Of a DNA stretch of 51,909 nt, positions 9,377 through 17,932 are shown in pieces. Source of the stretch: Bradyrhizobium forestalis (GTDB taxonomy: Bacteria > Pseudomonadota > Alphaproteobacteria > Rhizobiales > Xanthobacteraceae); NCBI RefSeq assembly GCF_002795245.1, contig NZ_PGVG01000046.1, positions 1-51,909 of the forward strand, given 5' to 3'. The notes below the pieces were generated by a model. It worked only from the letters and a program-made list of their open reading frames with translations. It was not told where the DNA came from and searched no databases. Every line of letters starts with the position of its first letter. Position 1 is the first letter of the stretch. A program made the translations under genes and the position numbers.

Positions 9377-9676
9377 CTAGCAGAACGGCCCGCGCGACGT
9401 ACAGCGCTGACCGGGGACTGTCGAGGGCATCGGTGTCGGTAGGTCAGAGGACTGAACAACTACGTTCGTTTGAGCCGGGGTCGCGCTGTTGATGGCCGTG
9501 GCCGTCGTGCGCGCACTATCCAACTGAGCGCGACAATTTACGTAAGCGTCGGTCCCCGGCCGAGCGCCATAGCTCTGGCATTTCTGATCGTCTCTGGCAT
9601 TGCGTTCCGCAATTAGGTCGTCAGTGATGCATCCGCTCAAAGACAGGCCAAGCGCCAAGATCACGAGGACCCGCAT
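9377..9676 (-). CDS. Small putative lipoprotein
   Basis: This 99-residue protein begins with a lipoprotein signal peptide (MRVLVILALGLSLSGC); the lipobox LSGC places the modified Cys at position 16. The mature part is hydrophilic, with a Cys pair (QKCQSYGARPGTDAYVNCR) and a Pro/Thr/Ser-rich tail ending in Cys. This pattern is common among small envelope proteins of Bradyrhizobium. It would be anchored in the outer membrane or inner membrane periplasmic face. Its role is unknown, and it is isolated between mobile genes. Confidence 0.72.
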   Translation of the reverse strand: MRVLVILALGLSLSGCITDDLIAERNARDDQKCQSYGARPGTDAYVNCRAQLDSARTTATAINSATPAQTNVVVQSSDLPTPMPSTVPGQRCTSRGPFC

Positions 9677-9983
9677 TTAGTGTTCCCCCAGCACGATACT
9701 GGCTGCATCCAACCGCAACCGCAGGGCGAAATCAACAGGGCGCCTGGATCAAATATGGATAGGTCGCCAGCGTGACGCCGCGGACATCTGTTGTGAGACC
9801 ATATGATTTTTTGGCGCGGATAGGCTCAGGCGCTTGACCGACTTGAGGTGTCCAGTCTGGGCGGCACCCCCAAACCTAGCGGCTTGCCTCTGGCTCCATT
9901 CGCCGGAATCTATTTGGCATGAGCAACAAGTCGCGAGAGGTCCGTCCGTCCCCCTGGTAAGCCCAGACGATTGAACCTACAAA
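9677..9983. other. Intergenic stretch, nothing recognised
   Basis: About 307 bp between the lipoprotein gene and the putative regulator. I see no plausible gene, repeat or RNA here. Confidence 0.4.
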
Positions 9984-10343
9984 TTATCGGTCGCTGGGTT
10001 CTATGACTTCCGAGAGCAGGTCAGCCGTATTTCGCAGGCTGTTTCGTACCTCCTCAAGCCTCTGGTTCGATGGAAGGGCAGGCCGCCGCGAGAGCCTTAA
10101 GACAAACTCAAAAACCCGATCCGAGTTGCGCATGAGCTGCAACAAGTGCTCGCCGCTCGGACCGTTTGAACCGGAAAGCCAATTCTTAGCAGTTCTTTCA
10201 TTCGCCCCAGTCCACCGCATCAGGGTCTTCTGGGCTTGATGGCTATTGCCAAGCTCGGATCTCAGAATATCGGCGATCAAGCTCGCGTAACTAGGCGATT
10301 GCTTTCCGCCATTTGGAAACTTCTTGCCCGTTTTCGGAAACAT
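9984..10343 (-). CDS. Putative DNA-binding regulator next to recombinase R2
   Basis: This 119-residue basic protein is divergent from recombinase R2. Residues 20-70 contain a stretch (ERTAKNWLSGSNGPSGEHL) that reads like a helix-turn-helix of the Cro/YdaS kind, preceded by a helix ending LMRWTGA. The C-terminal half is an amphipathic helix with RLEEVRNSLRNTADLL. Small proteins of this form often sit beside integrases in genomic islands as repressors. The 69-bp space to R2 holds a perfect short palindrome (10397-10407), so control of R2 is a reasonable guess. No family assignment is certain. Confidence 0.62.
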   Translation of the reverse strand: MFPKTGKKFPNGGKQSPSYASLIADILRSELGNSHQAQKTLMRWTGANERTAKNWLSGSNGPSGEHLLQLMRNSDRVFEFVLRLSRRPALPSNQRLEEVRNSLRNTADLLSEVIEPSDR

Positions 10344-10396
10344 GTTTCCTCCCGAGCTGCGTTATGATTTTCAACTCTTCGACCATGCATTCTTGA

Positions 10397-10407
10397 CCCT
10401 AGTAGGG
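10397..10407. promoter_or_regulatory. Candidate operator palindrome in the R2 divergent promoter
   Basis: CCCTA-G-TAGGG is a perfect 5+5 bp inverted repeat 5 bp before the ATG of recombinase R2 and in the region it shares with the divergent regulator gene. Its position suggests an operator or translation-level site. The length is short enough for chance to be possible. Confidence 0.3.
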
Positions 10408-10412
10408 CGACG

Positions 10413-12002
10413 ATGTTGCAAGGCACCTCAAACATAGGCGCTGAACTGGAGAGCCCAACTGCCAAATCCGCTGCCGAATACGTTCGGATGTCGACCGACC
10501 ATCAACAATATTCGACGGCGAACCAGTCACAAGCTATTCGCGAGTACGCTGCGCGTCACGGCTTTCGGATTGAAAAAACCTACGAGGATAGCGGCAAGAG
10601 CGGTCTCAATCTTGATGACCGGCAGGCGCTCAAGCAGCTCATCGAGGATGTCCAAAATGGCGCGGCCGAGTTCGCGACCATCCTCGTCTACGACGTCAGT
10701 CGCTGGGGGCGCTTCCAAGATGCCGATGAAAGCGCTTATTACGAGTACATTTGCAAGCGGGCGGGTATCTCGGTCCGGTACTGCGCGGAGCAGTTCGAGA
10801 ATGACGGGAGCCCGGTATCGACCATCGTCAAAGGCGTTAAGCGCGCGATGGCGGGTGAGTACAGCCGAGAACTCTCAGTGAAGGTTTTTGCCGGACAGCG
10901 GCGACTGATCGAGCTCGGCTATCGTCAGGGAGGGCCGGCGGGATACGGGCTAAGGCGGCAACTGATTGATCAAAATGGCATCGCCAAAGCCGAGCTGGTT
11001 CGCGGCGAACACAAAAGCATCCAAACGGATCGGATCGTGCTCATCCCAGGTCCCGAGCAAGAGATCGAGATTATCCGCTTCATTTACGAGGCCTTTGTCA
11101 CGCAAGGCAAGAGCGAGCGAGAAATCGCAGACGTTCTCAATGCCAAGGACATTACCACAGATCTCGGTCGGTCCTGGACCAGGGCTACCGTGCACCAAAT
11201 CCTCATCAACGAGAAGTACATTGGCAACAATATTTGGAACAGATGCTCGTGCAAGCTCAAGGGACGTCGCATCTACAATCCCCCTGAGCGCTGGATACGT
11301 CACGATCAGGCCTTTGAGCCCATTGTGGACGAAGACACATTCAGATCAGCGCAAGTCATCATTTCCGAACGCAGCAAGCGCTATTCTGATGAAGAACTTT
11401 TGGATGTACTCCGTGGCCTCTTGGAGCAGCACGGCTATCTTTCTGGAATCATTATAGATGAGCTCGAGGTCGGGCCGTCCAGTAGCGCCTATCGTACTCG
11501 CTTCGGCAGTTTGATCCGCGCCTATGAACTCATCGGCTTCAGTCCAGACCGGGACTACCGCTACATCGAAATCAATCGCGCGCTGCGCCGGATGTATCCG
11601 GATTTTATTGCAGCAACGGTGCGCGGCATCGAAGAGATCGGTGGATCAGTGCGCCAGGACGCCGAGACCGACCTTCTCACTGTCAACGACGAATTTACCG
11701 CGTCGCTCTGTCTGGTCCGGTCGCAGGAGACCATGGCCGGCTCTTATCGCTGGAAGATCCGCTTTGATGCGGGTCTGCGGCCAGACATCACCGTGGCGAT
11801 CCGGATGAACCAGATGAATAGCGCCGTGCTCGACTACTATCTCTTGCCACGCTTTGAGATGGAAGCCGATCAGCTTGCCCTCGCCGAATACAATGGCCTG
11901 GCACTCGACGCCTATCGCTTCGACGCCCTCGACATGCTGTTTGAGCTTGCCGCGCGTTCGCAACTGATGGAGGTCAGCTATGGGATCGGCCCAATCCATT
12001 GA
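10413..12002 (+). CDS. Large serine recombinase R2, first gene of a recombinase-ParB-RepB operon
   Basis: This 529-residue protein is a paralogue of R1. The resolvase domain carries Ser27 in YVRMS, then DVSRWGRFQDADES. The recombinase domain includes GRSWTRATVHQILINEKYIG. Residues about 320-375 hold a repeat ending RFGSLIRAYELIGF, similar to a homing-endonuclease-associated repeat. A C-terminal domain with RPDITVAIRMNQ and DYYLLP is shared with R1. There is no Cys-rich zinc ribbon or long coiled coil of the phiC31 type, so this is a distinct subfamily. The 3' end overlaps the next gene by 23 bp, implying coupled translation with two ParB-like proteins. Role: site-specific DNA rearrangement; sites unknown. 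Confidence 0.92.
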   Translation: MLQGTSNIGAELESPTAKSAAEYVRMSTDHQQYSTANQSQAIREYAARHGFRIEKTYEDSGKSGLNLDDRQALKQLIEDVQNGAAEFATILVYDVSRWGRFQDADESAYYEYICKRAGISVRYCAEQFENDGSPVSTIVKGVKRAMAGEYSRELSVKVFAGQRRLIELGYRQGGPAGYGLRRQLIDQNGIAKAELVRGEHKSIQTDRIVLIPGPEQEIEIIRFIYEAFVTQGKSEREIADVLNAKDITTDLGRSWTRATVHQILINEKYIGNNIWNRCSCKLKGRRIYNPPERWIRHDQAFEPIVDEDTFRSAQVIISERSKRYSDEELLDVLRGLLEQHGYLSGIIIDELEVGPSSSAYRTRFGSLIRAYELIGFSPDRDYRYIEINRALRRMYPDFIAATVRGIEEIGGSVRQDAETDLLTVNDEFTASLCLVRSQETMAGSYRWKIRFDAGLRPDITVAIRMNQMNSAVLDYYLLPRFEMEADQLALAEYNGLALDAYRFDALDMLFELAARSQLMEVSYGIGPIH

Positions 12003-12858
12003 GATCGTTCCGGTCGGGTCCATCGATGTCGTCAACCCGCGCGCACGCAACCGACGGATTTTTAAGGAGATCGTCACCAGCGTTGCCGAACTCGGGCTGA
12101 AGCGGCCGATCACGGTCAAACGGAAGCCTTGCGAAGGCGAACCACGGTACGACCTCGTGTGTGGCCAGGGCCGCCTCGAAGCCTATCAAGCGCTTGGACA
12201 GCGAGAAATTCCTGCTGTCGTGGTCGATGCCACCAATGAAGACAGCGCCATTATGAGCTTGGTCGAGAATTGCGCCCGGCGGCAGCACCGCGCCATCGAC
12301 CTCTTGCATGATATCGAGGGGCTGCGCACGCGCGGCTATGAGTTCGACGACATCGCCCGCAAGACCGGCCTGAGCATCGAATATGTCAAAGGCGTGAGCA
12401 GCCTGTTGGAGGGCGGCGAGCACCGGCTGCTCCGCGCCGTTGAGGCTGGACAGATGCCGGTCAGCATCGCCGTTATGATCTCGCAGGCGCAAGACGCCGA
12501 CATCCAATCCGTGCTGCAGCAGGCCTATGAAGAAAAGCTCTTGAGAGGGCAGCGGCTCCTCGCGGCCAAGAAGCTGATTGAGCAGCGACGACGTCGCGGT
12601 AAGGGTTATAAGACCGGGCCACGACGGACCGATGGTGCGCCCATGAGCTCCAATGCGCTGTTACGGGCCTACCGGCAGGATGTTGATCGCAAGCGGGTCC
12701 TGATCCGCAAATCCAACAGCACCAAGGCTCGCCTGATTTTCATTCTCGAGGCGCTGCGCAAGCTCTTGGTCGAGCCAGAGTTTCTTGCGATTCTAGAGAA
12801 CGAAAAGCTCGATACTTTGCCCAAGAACTTAGCGCTACGGCTGCACGGGCAGGGCTAG
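11980..12858 (+). CDS. ParB-like protein encoded with recombinase R2
   Basis: This 292-residue protein has a ParB/Srx N-terminal domain (about 6-100). The ParB box appears as LVCGQGRLEA, and VENCARRQHRAIDL corresponds to the second box. A helix-turn-helix follows (FDDIARKTGLSIEYVKGVSSLL, about 114-140). The C-terminal 100 residues are basic and helical. Chromosomal ParB proteins bind parS and hydrolyse CTP, but no parA or parS is visible here, so a partition role is not supported. The ATG lies inside the end of the R2 gene, so the two are translated together. A role in recruiting R2 to a site or directing recombination is inference. Confidence 0.86.
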   Translation: MGSAQSIEIVPVGSIDVVNPRARNRRIFKEIVTSVAELGLKRPITVKRKPCEGEPRYDLVCGQGRLEAYQALGQREIPAVVVDATNEDSAIMSLVENCARRQHRAIDLLHDIEGLRTRGYEFDDIARKTGLSIEYVKGVSSLLEGGEHRLLRAVEAGQMPVSIAVMISQAQDADIQSVLQQAYEEKLLRGQRLLAAKKLIEQRRRRGKGYKTGPRRTDGAPMSSNALLRAYRQDVDRKRVLIRKSNSTKARLIFILEALRKLLVEPEFLAILENEKLDTLPKNLALRLHGQG

Positions 12859-12861
12859 GCC

Positions 12862-13758
12862 ATGGCGCGCCGACCTCACATTTCGGTTCGGATGGGCTTT
12901 GAGGAACGGACTGCGATGGTTAGGCTTGCTGACATCCAGCCCTTAAAGCTCGTATCTGATGAGGTGAAGCGCTCGCCAAAGTATCGCCAGATTGCAGCAT
13001 CGGTCGGCGAGATCGGCCTGGTTGAGCCGCCCGTCGTGGCACGAAGCCGCGAGAATCACGGTAAATTCCTCCTTCTGGACGGGCATTTGCGGCTGGAGGT
13101 GTTGCGAGACCGCGGTCTGTTGGAGGTCGAGTGCCTGGTCTCGACCGAAGATGAGGCATTCACCTACAACAAGCGGGTCAATCGTATCGCGATCATTCAA
13201 GAGCACCGCATGATCTTGAAGGCGATCGAGAACGGGGTCTCAGAAGCTAGAATTGCCAAGGCGCTCAATGTCGATGTTGCCAGTATTCGCCGGCGGCGCA
13301 AATTGCTGGACGGCATCTGCGCCGAGGCGGTTGATCTGCTCAAAGAAAAGCATCTCACTCTGAATTCGTTCTCCGAGTTGCGCAAGCTCGCGCCGATCCG
13401 TCAGATCGAGGCGGCTGAGTTGATGATCGCGATGAACAATTTTTCCAATAGCTACGTGCGCTCCCTGGTGGCGGCGACACCGCGCAATCAGCTTGCCACC
13501 GGTTACACGCCGCGCGCGCCGAAGGGGCTGTCGGATGAACAGCTGGCGCTGATGGAGCGCGAGTCGGCATCGCTTGCCCGCGAATTCAAGGTGGCCGAAC
13601 AGACCTATGGCACCGACCATCTCGATCTGGTGCTGGCGGTCGGCTACCTCTCCAAGCTTTTGCGCAACGGCCGGGTGGTCGGCTATCTCGCCAAGCATTT
13701 CCAGGAGCTGCTCTTCGAATTTCAGAGGATCAGCGAGAGCGAGAATGTGGCGGCGTAA
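12862..13758 (+). CDS. Second ParB/RepB-like protein of the recombinase operon
   Basis: This 298-residue protein starts 4 bp after the previous gene. It has a short ParB-type N-terminal domain (RLADIQPLKL to LLLDGHLRLEVL), an HTH region (ENGVSEARIAKALNVDVASIRRR), and a C-terminal half of the RepB partition-protein type (NSFSELRKLAPIRQIEAAELM; SYVRSLVAATPRNQL). True RepB works with RepA and RepC on rhizobial plasmids; both are missing here. The three-gene set therefore looks like a recombinase with two DNA-binding partners rather than a plasmid partition locus. Confidence 0.85.
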   Translation: MARRPHISVRMGFEERTAMVRLADIQPLKLVSDEVKRSPKYRQIAASVGEIGLVEPPVVARSRENHGKFLLLDGHLRLEVLRDRGLLEVECLVSTEDEAFTYNKRVNRIAIIQEHRMILKAIENGVSEARIAKALNVDVASIRRRRKLLDGICAEAVDLLKEKHLTLNSFSELRKLAPIRQIEAAELMIAMNNFSNSYVRSLVAATPRNQLATGYTPRAPKGLSDEQLALMERESASLAREFKVAEQTYGTDHLDLVLAVGYLSKLLRNGRVVGYLAKHFQELLFEFQRISESENVAA

Positions 13759-13901
13759 CCAGGCTGAGCGGCGCCTTATCCCAAGGGACGCGTCGAATAA
13801 TTCCAACTCATTGGTTCAAGGGAAACGCAGACTGGAGTACGATCTCCCGATCACGAGCTCTGATTTCGCATCTTCGATTAACCGCAATGGAGGCCACCCA
13901 C

Positions 13902-14312
13902 ATGCGAAGTCTAATCTTCGAGGCCTCGAGTGTTCGTCGCGTGGTCGATCACTCGATTGCTGCAGCAGCCCAACATTCAAGAACGGTTCGTAATCCAGAA
14001 ACTGGTGAGCTCGAGACCGAGCCGATCTCGCATCCTTCGGTCATACTGGCGCGCGATCATGGCCTCTACCTGATGTCAAATGGGCTACCTCGCGATATTA
14101 TTCGCGAGGAACTCTCATTCGCAGCATATGCTCGAGGCTGCGATCCATTTCAGGATAGCGACTGGCGCAACAGATCGCGTGACTTGATCGGAGATGACGA
14201 TCTTAGTCTGGTTTTGCCGTGGGCCTACGATCTCAAGGCGCTGATCGATGCCGGTGCGCGGACCATCGTCTTGACCGTTAACGAAGGTGTCATCGAAATT
14301 GCAGCGGGATAG
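13902..14312 (+). CDS. DUF3085 family protein
   Basis: This 136-residue protein matches the pattern of DUF3085, a family of small soluble proteins on plasmids and phage-like elements: an N-terminal VRRVVDHSIAAAAQH helix, then PSVILARDHGLYLMSNG. I choose the ATG at 13902 because GGAGG lies 8 nt upstream; an earlier ATG at 13887 overlaps that box. The function is unknown. It follows the recombinase-ParB operon by about 140 bp on the same strand and precedes the first cassette-border repeat. Confidence 0.68.
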   Translation: MRSLIFEASSVRRVVDHSIAAAAQHSRTVRNPETGELETEPISHPSVILARDHGLYLMSNGLPRDIIREELSFAAYARGCDPFQDSDWRNRSRDLIGDDDLSLVLPWAYDLKALIDAGARTIVLTVNEGVIEIAAG

Positions 14313-14637
14313 CGCGCGTGCGGGTTCGATCTAGCAGTCTTTGATCCAACTTTACGCATTCGCGTATGCGTTGTTATGGAAAAACTGCCGTTAGTTTGGC
14401 ATGGATTCAAACGTCACCTCGGGCAGGCAAGCTGCGCCACGAACTTGTATTTCCCACGGGCGCAATCGGTGGACCTGCCATTGTTACCGCCAATTTAACT
14501 ACCCCCGGCCCTGAGCGGCCTCTTCTAGAAACCGCAATCAGCTTCAGAGTAACGCGTTTCGCCGGCGCGCTTGCCTCAAACTTCCTGGCCCGAACTATCT
14601 TGGCTTTGTTCACGATATGCTTGGCAAACTCGATGTC
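14313..14637. other. Intergenic region holding border repeat 1
   Basis: About 325 bp between the convergent DUF3085 and TIR genes. It contains border repeat 1 (14358-14402). Short open frames exist on both strands but none has a convincing start or family likeness. Confidence 0.45.
14358..14402 (+). repeat. Cassette-border repeat, copy 1
   Basis: The left arm ATTCG is at 14358 and GTTATGGAA starts at 14373, 15 nt later, followed by AAACTGCC and a TGCC...GGCA dyad. This is the most divergent right half of the family, but the left arm, core and spacing are kept. It lies downstream of the last gene of the TIR module. Confidence 0.65.
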
Positions 14638-15957
14638 CTAGGTGGCTTTGACGTCTTGGATCACGGATGCGGGCTTTGCCCCAGAACGAAATACATTGAC
14701 CGCCATATTAGCAAGACTGTCGCGAAGCCTGGCCCAGCTCTGATCGGAGTTGAGCGCCGTGACCTGAAGGTCTTGAAACATGAGTCGAAGACCGTCGCTC
14801 CAGATCACCTGATCGCGGGCGACCGGAAGGATTTGCTTACCCAGAAGGTCCGCAAACTTGAGCTCGCGGCGACAATATTTGCTACTCTGGTAGTCCGTGG
14901 AGAGGCAGGCGATCAGAAGGGAGCAATTGCTGATTCTCTCTTCGAGCGCTTCGTCCCAGACCGAGCCCGGCTGGATGCCATCATCCCACCAGAAGCTCAC
15001 GCCGGCTGATGTGAGGAATTGCATGACGACTGTTGCGAAATCCAAGTTCTTATGGGCGTAGCTGACGAAGACATAAGGCTGAGCCAGGGCGGGGGCTGGC
15101 GTCCGCACGACGGGAAACGCCGGTGGCCGACGAACAGCCTGAGACTGACCCGACGAGCTTTCGATTGCTGTCTGTGCATAGTCGCGCGGCCGCAAGCCTA
15201 GAGCGAAGCTATCGAGATCGTCGGCATCGATCGAAAGGCCGTTGCGAGGGAGCCAGCGCATCGAGATGATGTCGCGGCGAAGGAGGGGGATCGCGTCGGT
15301 CACATTTTGGAGGATCGCTTCATCGAGCCATGCTCTGATGACTCCGTTTGTTTGCGGCGTCCCGAATGATTCAGTGGCATGCCATCCTTCCCTGCGCGCG
15401 AGCTCCAGGACGTCCCGAAGGCCGGCAGCGAGGCCACGCATGCTGGTACCGCCCTGTAGCACCTCGGCGAGGGCCGGGATTAGAGGGCGAACCCGGTCCG
15501 GGTGCGGAGCCGTATGGACGAGCTCGACACGATAACTGAAGGTCGCATCGCGGACACGTGCTTGATCGAACAACCGACGCGCGAACGATGCCATGGGCAA
15601 ATTGAACGCCAGCGGTTTGCCTGATGGTAGCCGGACATCATGAATCCGTGCTGTCACGTAGAACCACGAGGATCGGTCCTCCCGGGTAGCCGTACCCCAC
15701 AGCGCTTGGAAGCCGGTCTCGCCCTCAAGGCGAATGATGGCTTTCCGAAAGGCGCCTGCCCCAGGTACTGCATCTGGTGCGAAAGTCACATCTAGATCGC
15801 AGGCCATGCCAGCGTCGGGGCTTGTGCACGCCTCAAAAATAACCTTCGATGGATAAGCCTGGCTGACGAGCTCACCGACCCCGGTCAAATTCGGTTGACT
15901 TCCGGCGATACGACCTTCGTTCGGCCAAAACGAAATCTCGACTGTCTGTGGCGTCAT
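14638..15957 (-). CDS. TIR-domain effector protein
   Basis: This 439-residue protein ends in a TIR domain (about 295-420). It begins YVFVSYAHKN, includes the WWDDGIQPG loop, and has the catalytic Glu365 in the SSKYCRRE motif, as in NAD-degrading bacterial TIR proteins. The N-terminal 280 residues are a large domain I do not recognise, beginning with a beta-rich part and ending in a helical part with DAIPLLRRDI. A Pro-rich linker (RRPPAFPVV) precedes the TIR domain. TIR effectors in phage defence destroy NAD+ after a sensor is triggered. The gene lies 44 bp after a membrane-protein gene, probably in one operon, which suggests a two-part sensor-effector system. NADase activity is inferred from the Glu motif. 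Confidence 0.85.
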   Translation of the reverse strand: MTPQTVEISFWPNEGRIAGSQPNLTGVGELVSQAYPSKVIFEACTSPDAGMACDLDVTFAPDAVPGAGAFRKAIIRLEGETGFQALWGTATREDRSSWFYVTARIHDVRLPSGKPLAFNLPMASFARRLFDQARVRDATFSYRVELVHTAPHPDRVRPLIPALAEVLQGGTSMRGLAAGLRDVLELARREGWHATESFGTPQTNGVIRAWLDEAILQNVTDAIPLLRRDIISMRWLPRNGLSIDADDLDSFALGLRPRDYAQTAIESSSGQSQAVRRPPAFPVVRTPAPALAQPYVFVSYAHKNLDFATVVMQFLTSAGVSFWWDDGIQPGSVWDEALEERISNCSLLIACLSTDYQSSKYCRRELKFADLLGKQILPVARDQVIWSDGLRLMFQDLQVTALNSDQSWARLRDSLANMAVNVFRSGAKPASVIQDVKAT

Positions 15958-16001
15958 CTTCTCCCCTAGTGCCAGTGACGGTCAAATAGCCAGAGAAGGA
16001 T

Positions 16002-17327
16002 TCAAATGGCCGCGGACGTCGCCGGCTTCTGTTTTTTGGCCTCTTCGTTCCCTTCGGTCAGTGCCCTGTTGCGATCGCCACGGATGATCTGGAAGTCAAG
16101 ATCGGCTTCGATTTCCTTCTCCTTGAGGAAGGCCTTGATCTCACGCACAATGTTGCGATGGGCGGTCTCCGCAAGTGCATTGAGCTCCATCAGATCGAAC
16201 TTAGTTGGGATATGGTCTCCCACCGCAAGTGATTTGTACTCGATCCTATTGCCCTCCCTGATCACGGTTGATGCTGGGCTAGTCTCGCTCCAACGGGCCC
16301 AATTGAGGTAACTGTCCCAGCCGACAAAGGCGTCGCGCCCGAACGGCTGGACATGGACGTGAACATTACCCTGCCCTTTGGTGATAACAAGCCGCTCGCG
16401 CTCTTCGAAACCTCTTGGCGTGAGAGACTGATATGTCTCGGTATTGAACTCTAGCCCAGGGTCCATTCGCTCCAGGGCGCCAGCGATCCGCCGCTTGAAC
16501 GAATCGAACTCGTTCCCAGCCTCCGGGACACTTACCTGCCAGCTATCGACCCTGAACTCGCGGCGCGGGGTCCGTAGCGGCTGCTTGGCCACTGCCTGGT
16601 AAACGGGTCGGCGCCGAGACAGCCACATTGCGATTCCAACGATTGCAAGACCGGTGAGGCCAATGCTGATCATTTGTGCGCGTCCGGCATCGTCGTAGTA
16701 TGAGTATGCGTCGGCGTTGGCGAACGCCTGGCCGAAACCGGCAAGAGCGGCCAGTGCGCCGATCCAGCCAAGCACAGTCAGGCCAGTGAGGTACTTCGGT
16801 TTCGCCTCCTCAATCAGCTCGTTCTCGTACTCCTTCATCATCGGCAGCGGCACAAACGAGCCAATGATACGGAGGATGAGGGGAATCCTCGATTTGAAAA
16901 AAGCAGGTTTTTGCCCACCCTGGACCAGATAGGCCACCATCTCGTCCAGCTCCTCGTACGGCATCTCCCAGTACGTTGCCTCATACTCCTTTTGATGTCG
17001 GGAAAGCTCGGCAGTGAATATGATCGGATGCACCCGATAAGGCTCGACCTGGATCGTAATCTTCAGGTGCGAGCGGTCAAATGTACCGGTGAGCCCCGTC
17101 TCCGCCAAGCAGCGCCAGACATCGACGGCAACGTAAAGCGGATATTCCCCAGGCTGGGATTTTCGCACCCAACCCTGCAGGCCGAGACCTGCCAGGCTCC
17201 GCTCGATCCGGGCTGCGACCTCATCGCGCCTCTCGGCCGCCCAACTCCAGCGGGATTGACTGGACACCGGTAGGATCGGCCGGGCGTCCTCAAGTTGAGC
17301 TGATTGTTCCGCGTTGATCGCTTGCAT
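16002..17327 (-). CDS. Membrane protein encoded with the TIR protein
   Basis: This 441-residue protein has two transmembrane helices (about 180-203 and 218-237) separated by a short loop with YSYYDD, and large soluble parts on both sides. The N-terminal part (1-175) and the C-terminal part (255-430) both look like alpha/beta domains and both begin with an ERRDEVAARIE or FDSFKRRIAGALE type amphipathic helix followed by ITIQV or VHVHVQPFG strands, so they may be related halves. The tail is charged (KEKEIEADLDFQ). I do not recognise the family. As the upstream gene of a two-gene operon with the TIR effector it is the likely sensor or anchor; that is inference. Confidence 0.78.
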   Translation of the reverse strand: MQAINAEQSAQLEDARPILPVSSQSRWSWAAERRDEVAARIERSLAGLGLQGWVRKSQPGEYPLYVAVDVWRCLAETGLTGTFDRSHLKITIQVEPYRVHPIIFTAELSRHQKEYEATYWEMPYEELDEMVAYLVQGGQKPAFFKSRIPLILRIIGSFVPLPMMKEYENELIEEAKPKYLTGLTVLGWIGALAALAGFGQAFANADAYSYYDDAGRAQMISIGLTGLAIVGIAMWLSRRRPVYQAVAKQPLRTPRREFRVDSWQVSVPEAGNEFDSFKRRIAGALERMDPGLEFNTETYQSLTPRGFEERERLVITKGQGNVHVHVQPFGRDAFVGWDSYLNWARWSETSPASTVIREGNRIEYKSLAVGDHIPTKFDLMELNALAETAHRNIVREIKAFLKEKEIEADLDFQIIRGDRNRALTEGNEEAKKQKPATSAAI

Positions 17328-17932
17328 GAACGCCTCCCCCGATCGGCTCCTCGCCTGTCCGTAGAAACGTCAACCAATTCTCAATGAGCCAGACGTTTGA
17401 CACCCGGCATTGTTGCCGCCAACAGGGAGCACTGGCACCAAACCAAAGTAGCGCTTCCTGCCCATGTTCCATGACCGGATGCGAACCGGTCGACACTCTC
17501 GGAAGCTATTTGATCGTTAGAAACATCAATCTGACACTTCAAAATATCAACAAGTGGGCGCACCAGAGTGTAAGGCAGATCACATTAATCAGCGAAATCG
17601 CGCCTGATTTTCCGATCTAAGTCCGCCACCCCGTGCCTTTAGACCCATAGGCGACGCGGTCCACAAGGAGGCGACCAAAAAGGCGACTGGAAAATTCACG
17701 CGCAGGAGATCCGCCGGGCTTTGCGGCAGGCGGTAACTTATGGGAGTCCCACGCCAACCTGCACTGAAGCAGCGGTATTCTCAAACATTCGCTGCCCTCG
17801 CGTCCGCTACGCTTAGCGGTGGCCTGCAGCTGCGGCGGCTGCGCCTATTCGCAAAACCATTGTTATGGAAGAAGTCGGCCTTTGGCCGATCCGTCCCGCT
17901 GACTTAAACCTCTCCCAGGGGGAACCTCGCAA
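17328..17932. other. Intergenic region holding border repeat 2
   Basis: About 605 bp between the start of the membrane-protein gene and the end of the helicase gene. It must hold the promoter of the TIR operon near 17330-17400. Border repeat 2 lies at 17847-17892. The remaining sequence has no gene I can support. Confidence 0.5.
17847..17892 (+). repeat. Cassette-border repeat, copy 2
   Basis: ATTCG is at 17847 and GTTATGGAA starts at 17862, followed by GAAG and a perfect hairpin TCGGCC-TTT-GGCCGA (17875-17889). This copy is closest to the family consensus. Read on the minus strand it starts about 40 bp after the stop codon of the nuclease/helicase gene, so the hairpin could also end transcription. 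Confidence 0.75.

Noticed and set aside
10413..13758. A plasmid partition locus (parAB or repABC)
   Set aside because: Two ParB-like genes are present, but there is no ParA, RepA or RepC and no visible parS; the operon starts with a recombinase.
14407..14613. A 68-codon minus-strand frame downstream of the TIR gene
   Set aside because: It has no start signal or recognisable motif; treated as chance.
17875..17892. Border repeats as simple transcription terminators
   Set aside because: The hairpin of copy 2 would suit a terminator, but the conserved ATTCG arm and GTTATGGAA core lie outside the hairpin and copies 3 and 6 are not directly behind a gene's 3' end. Kept only as a secondary possibility.
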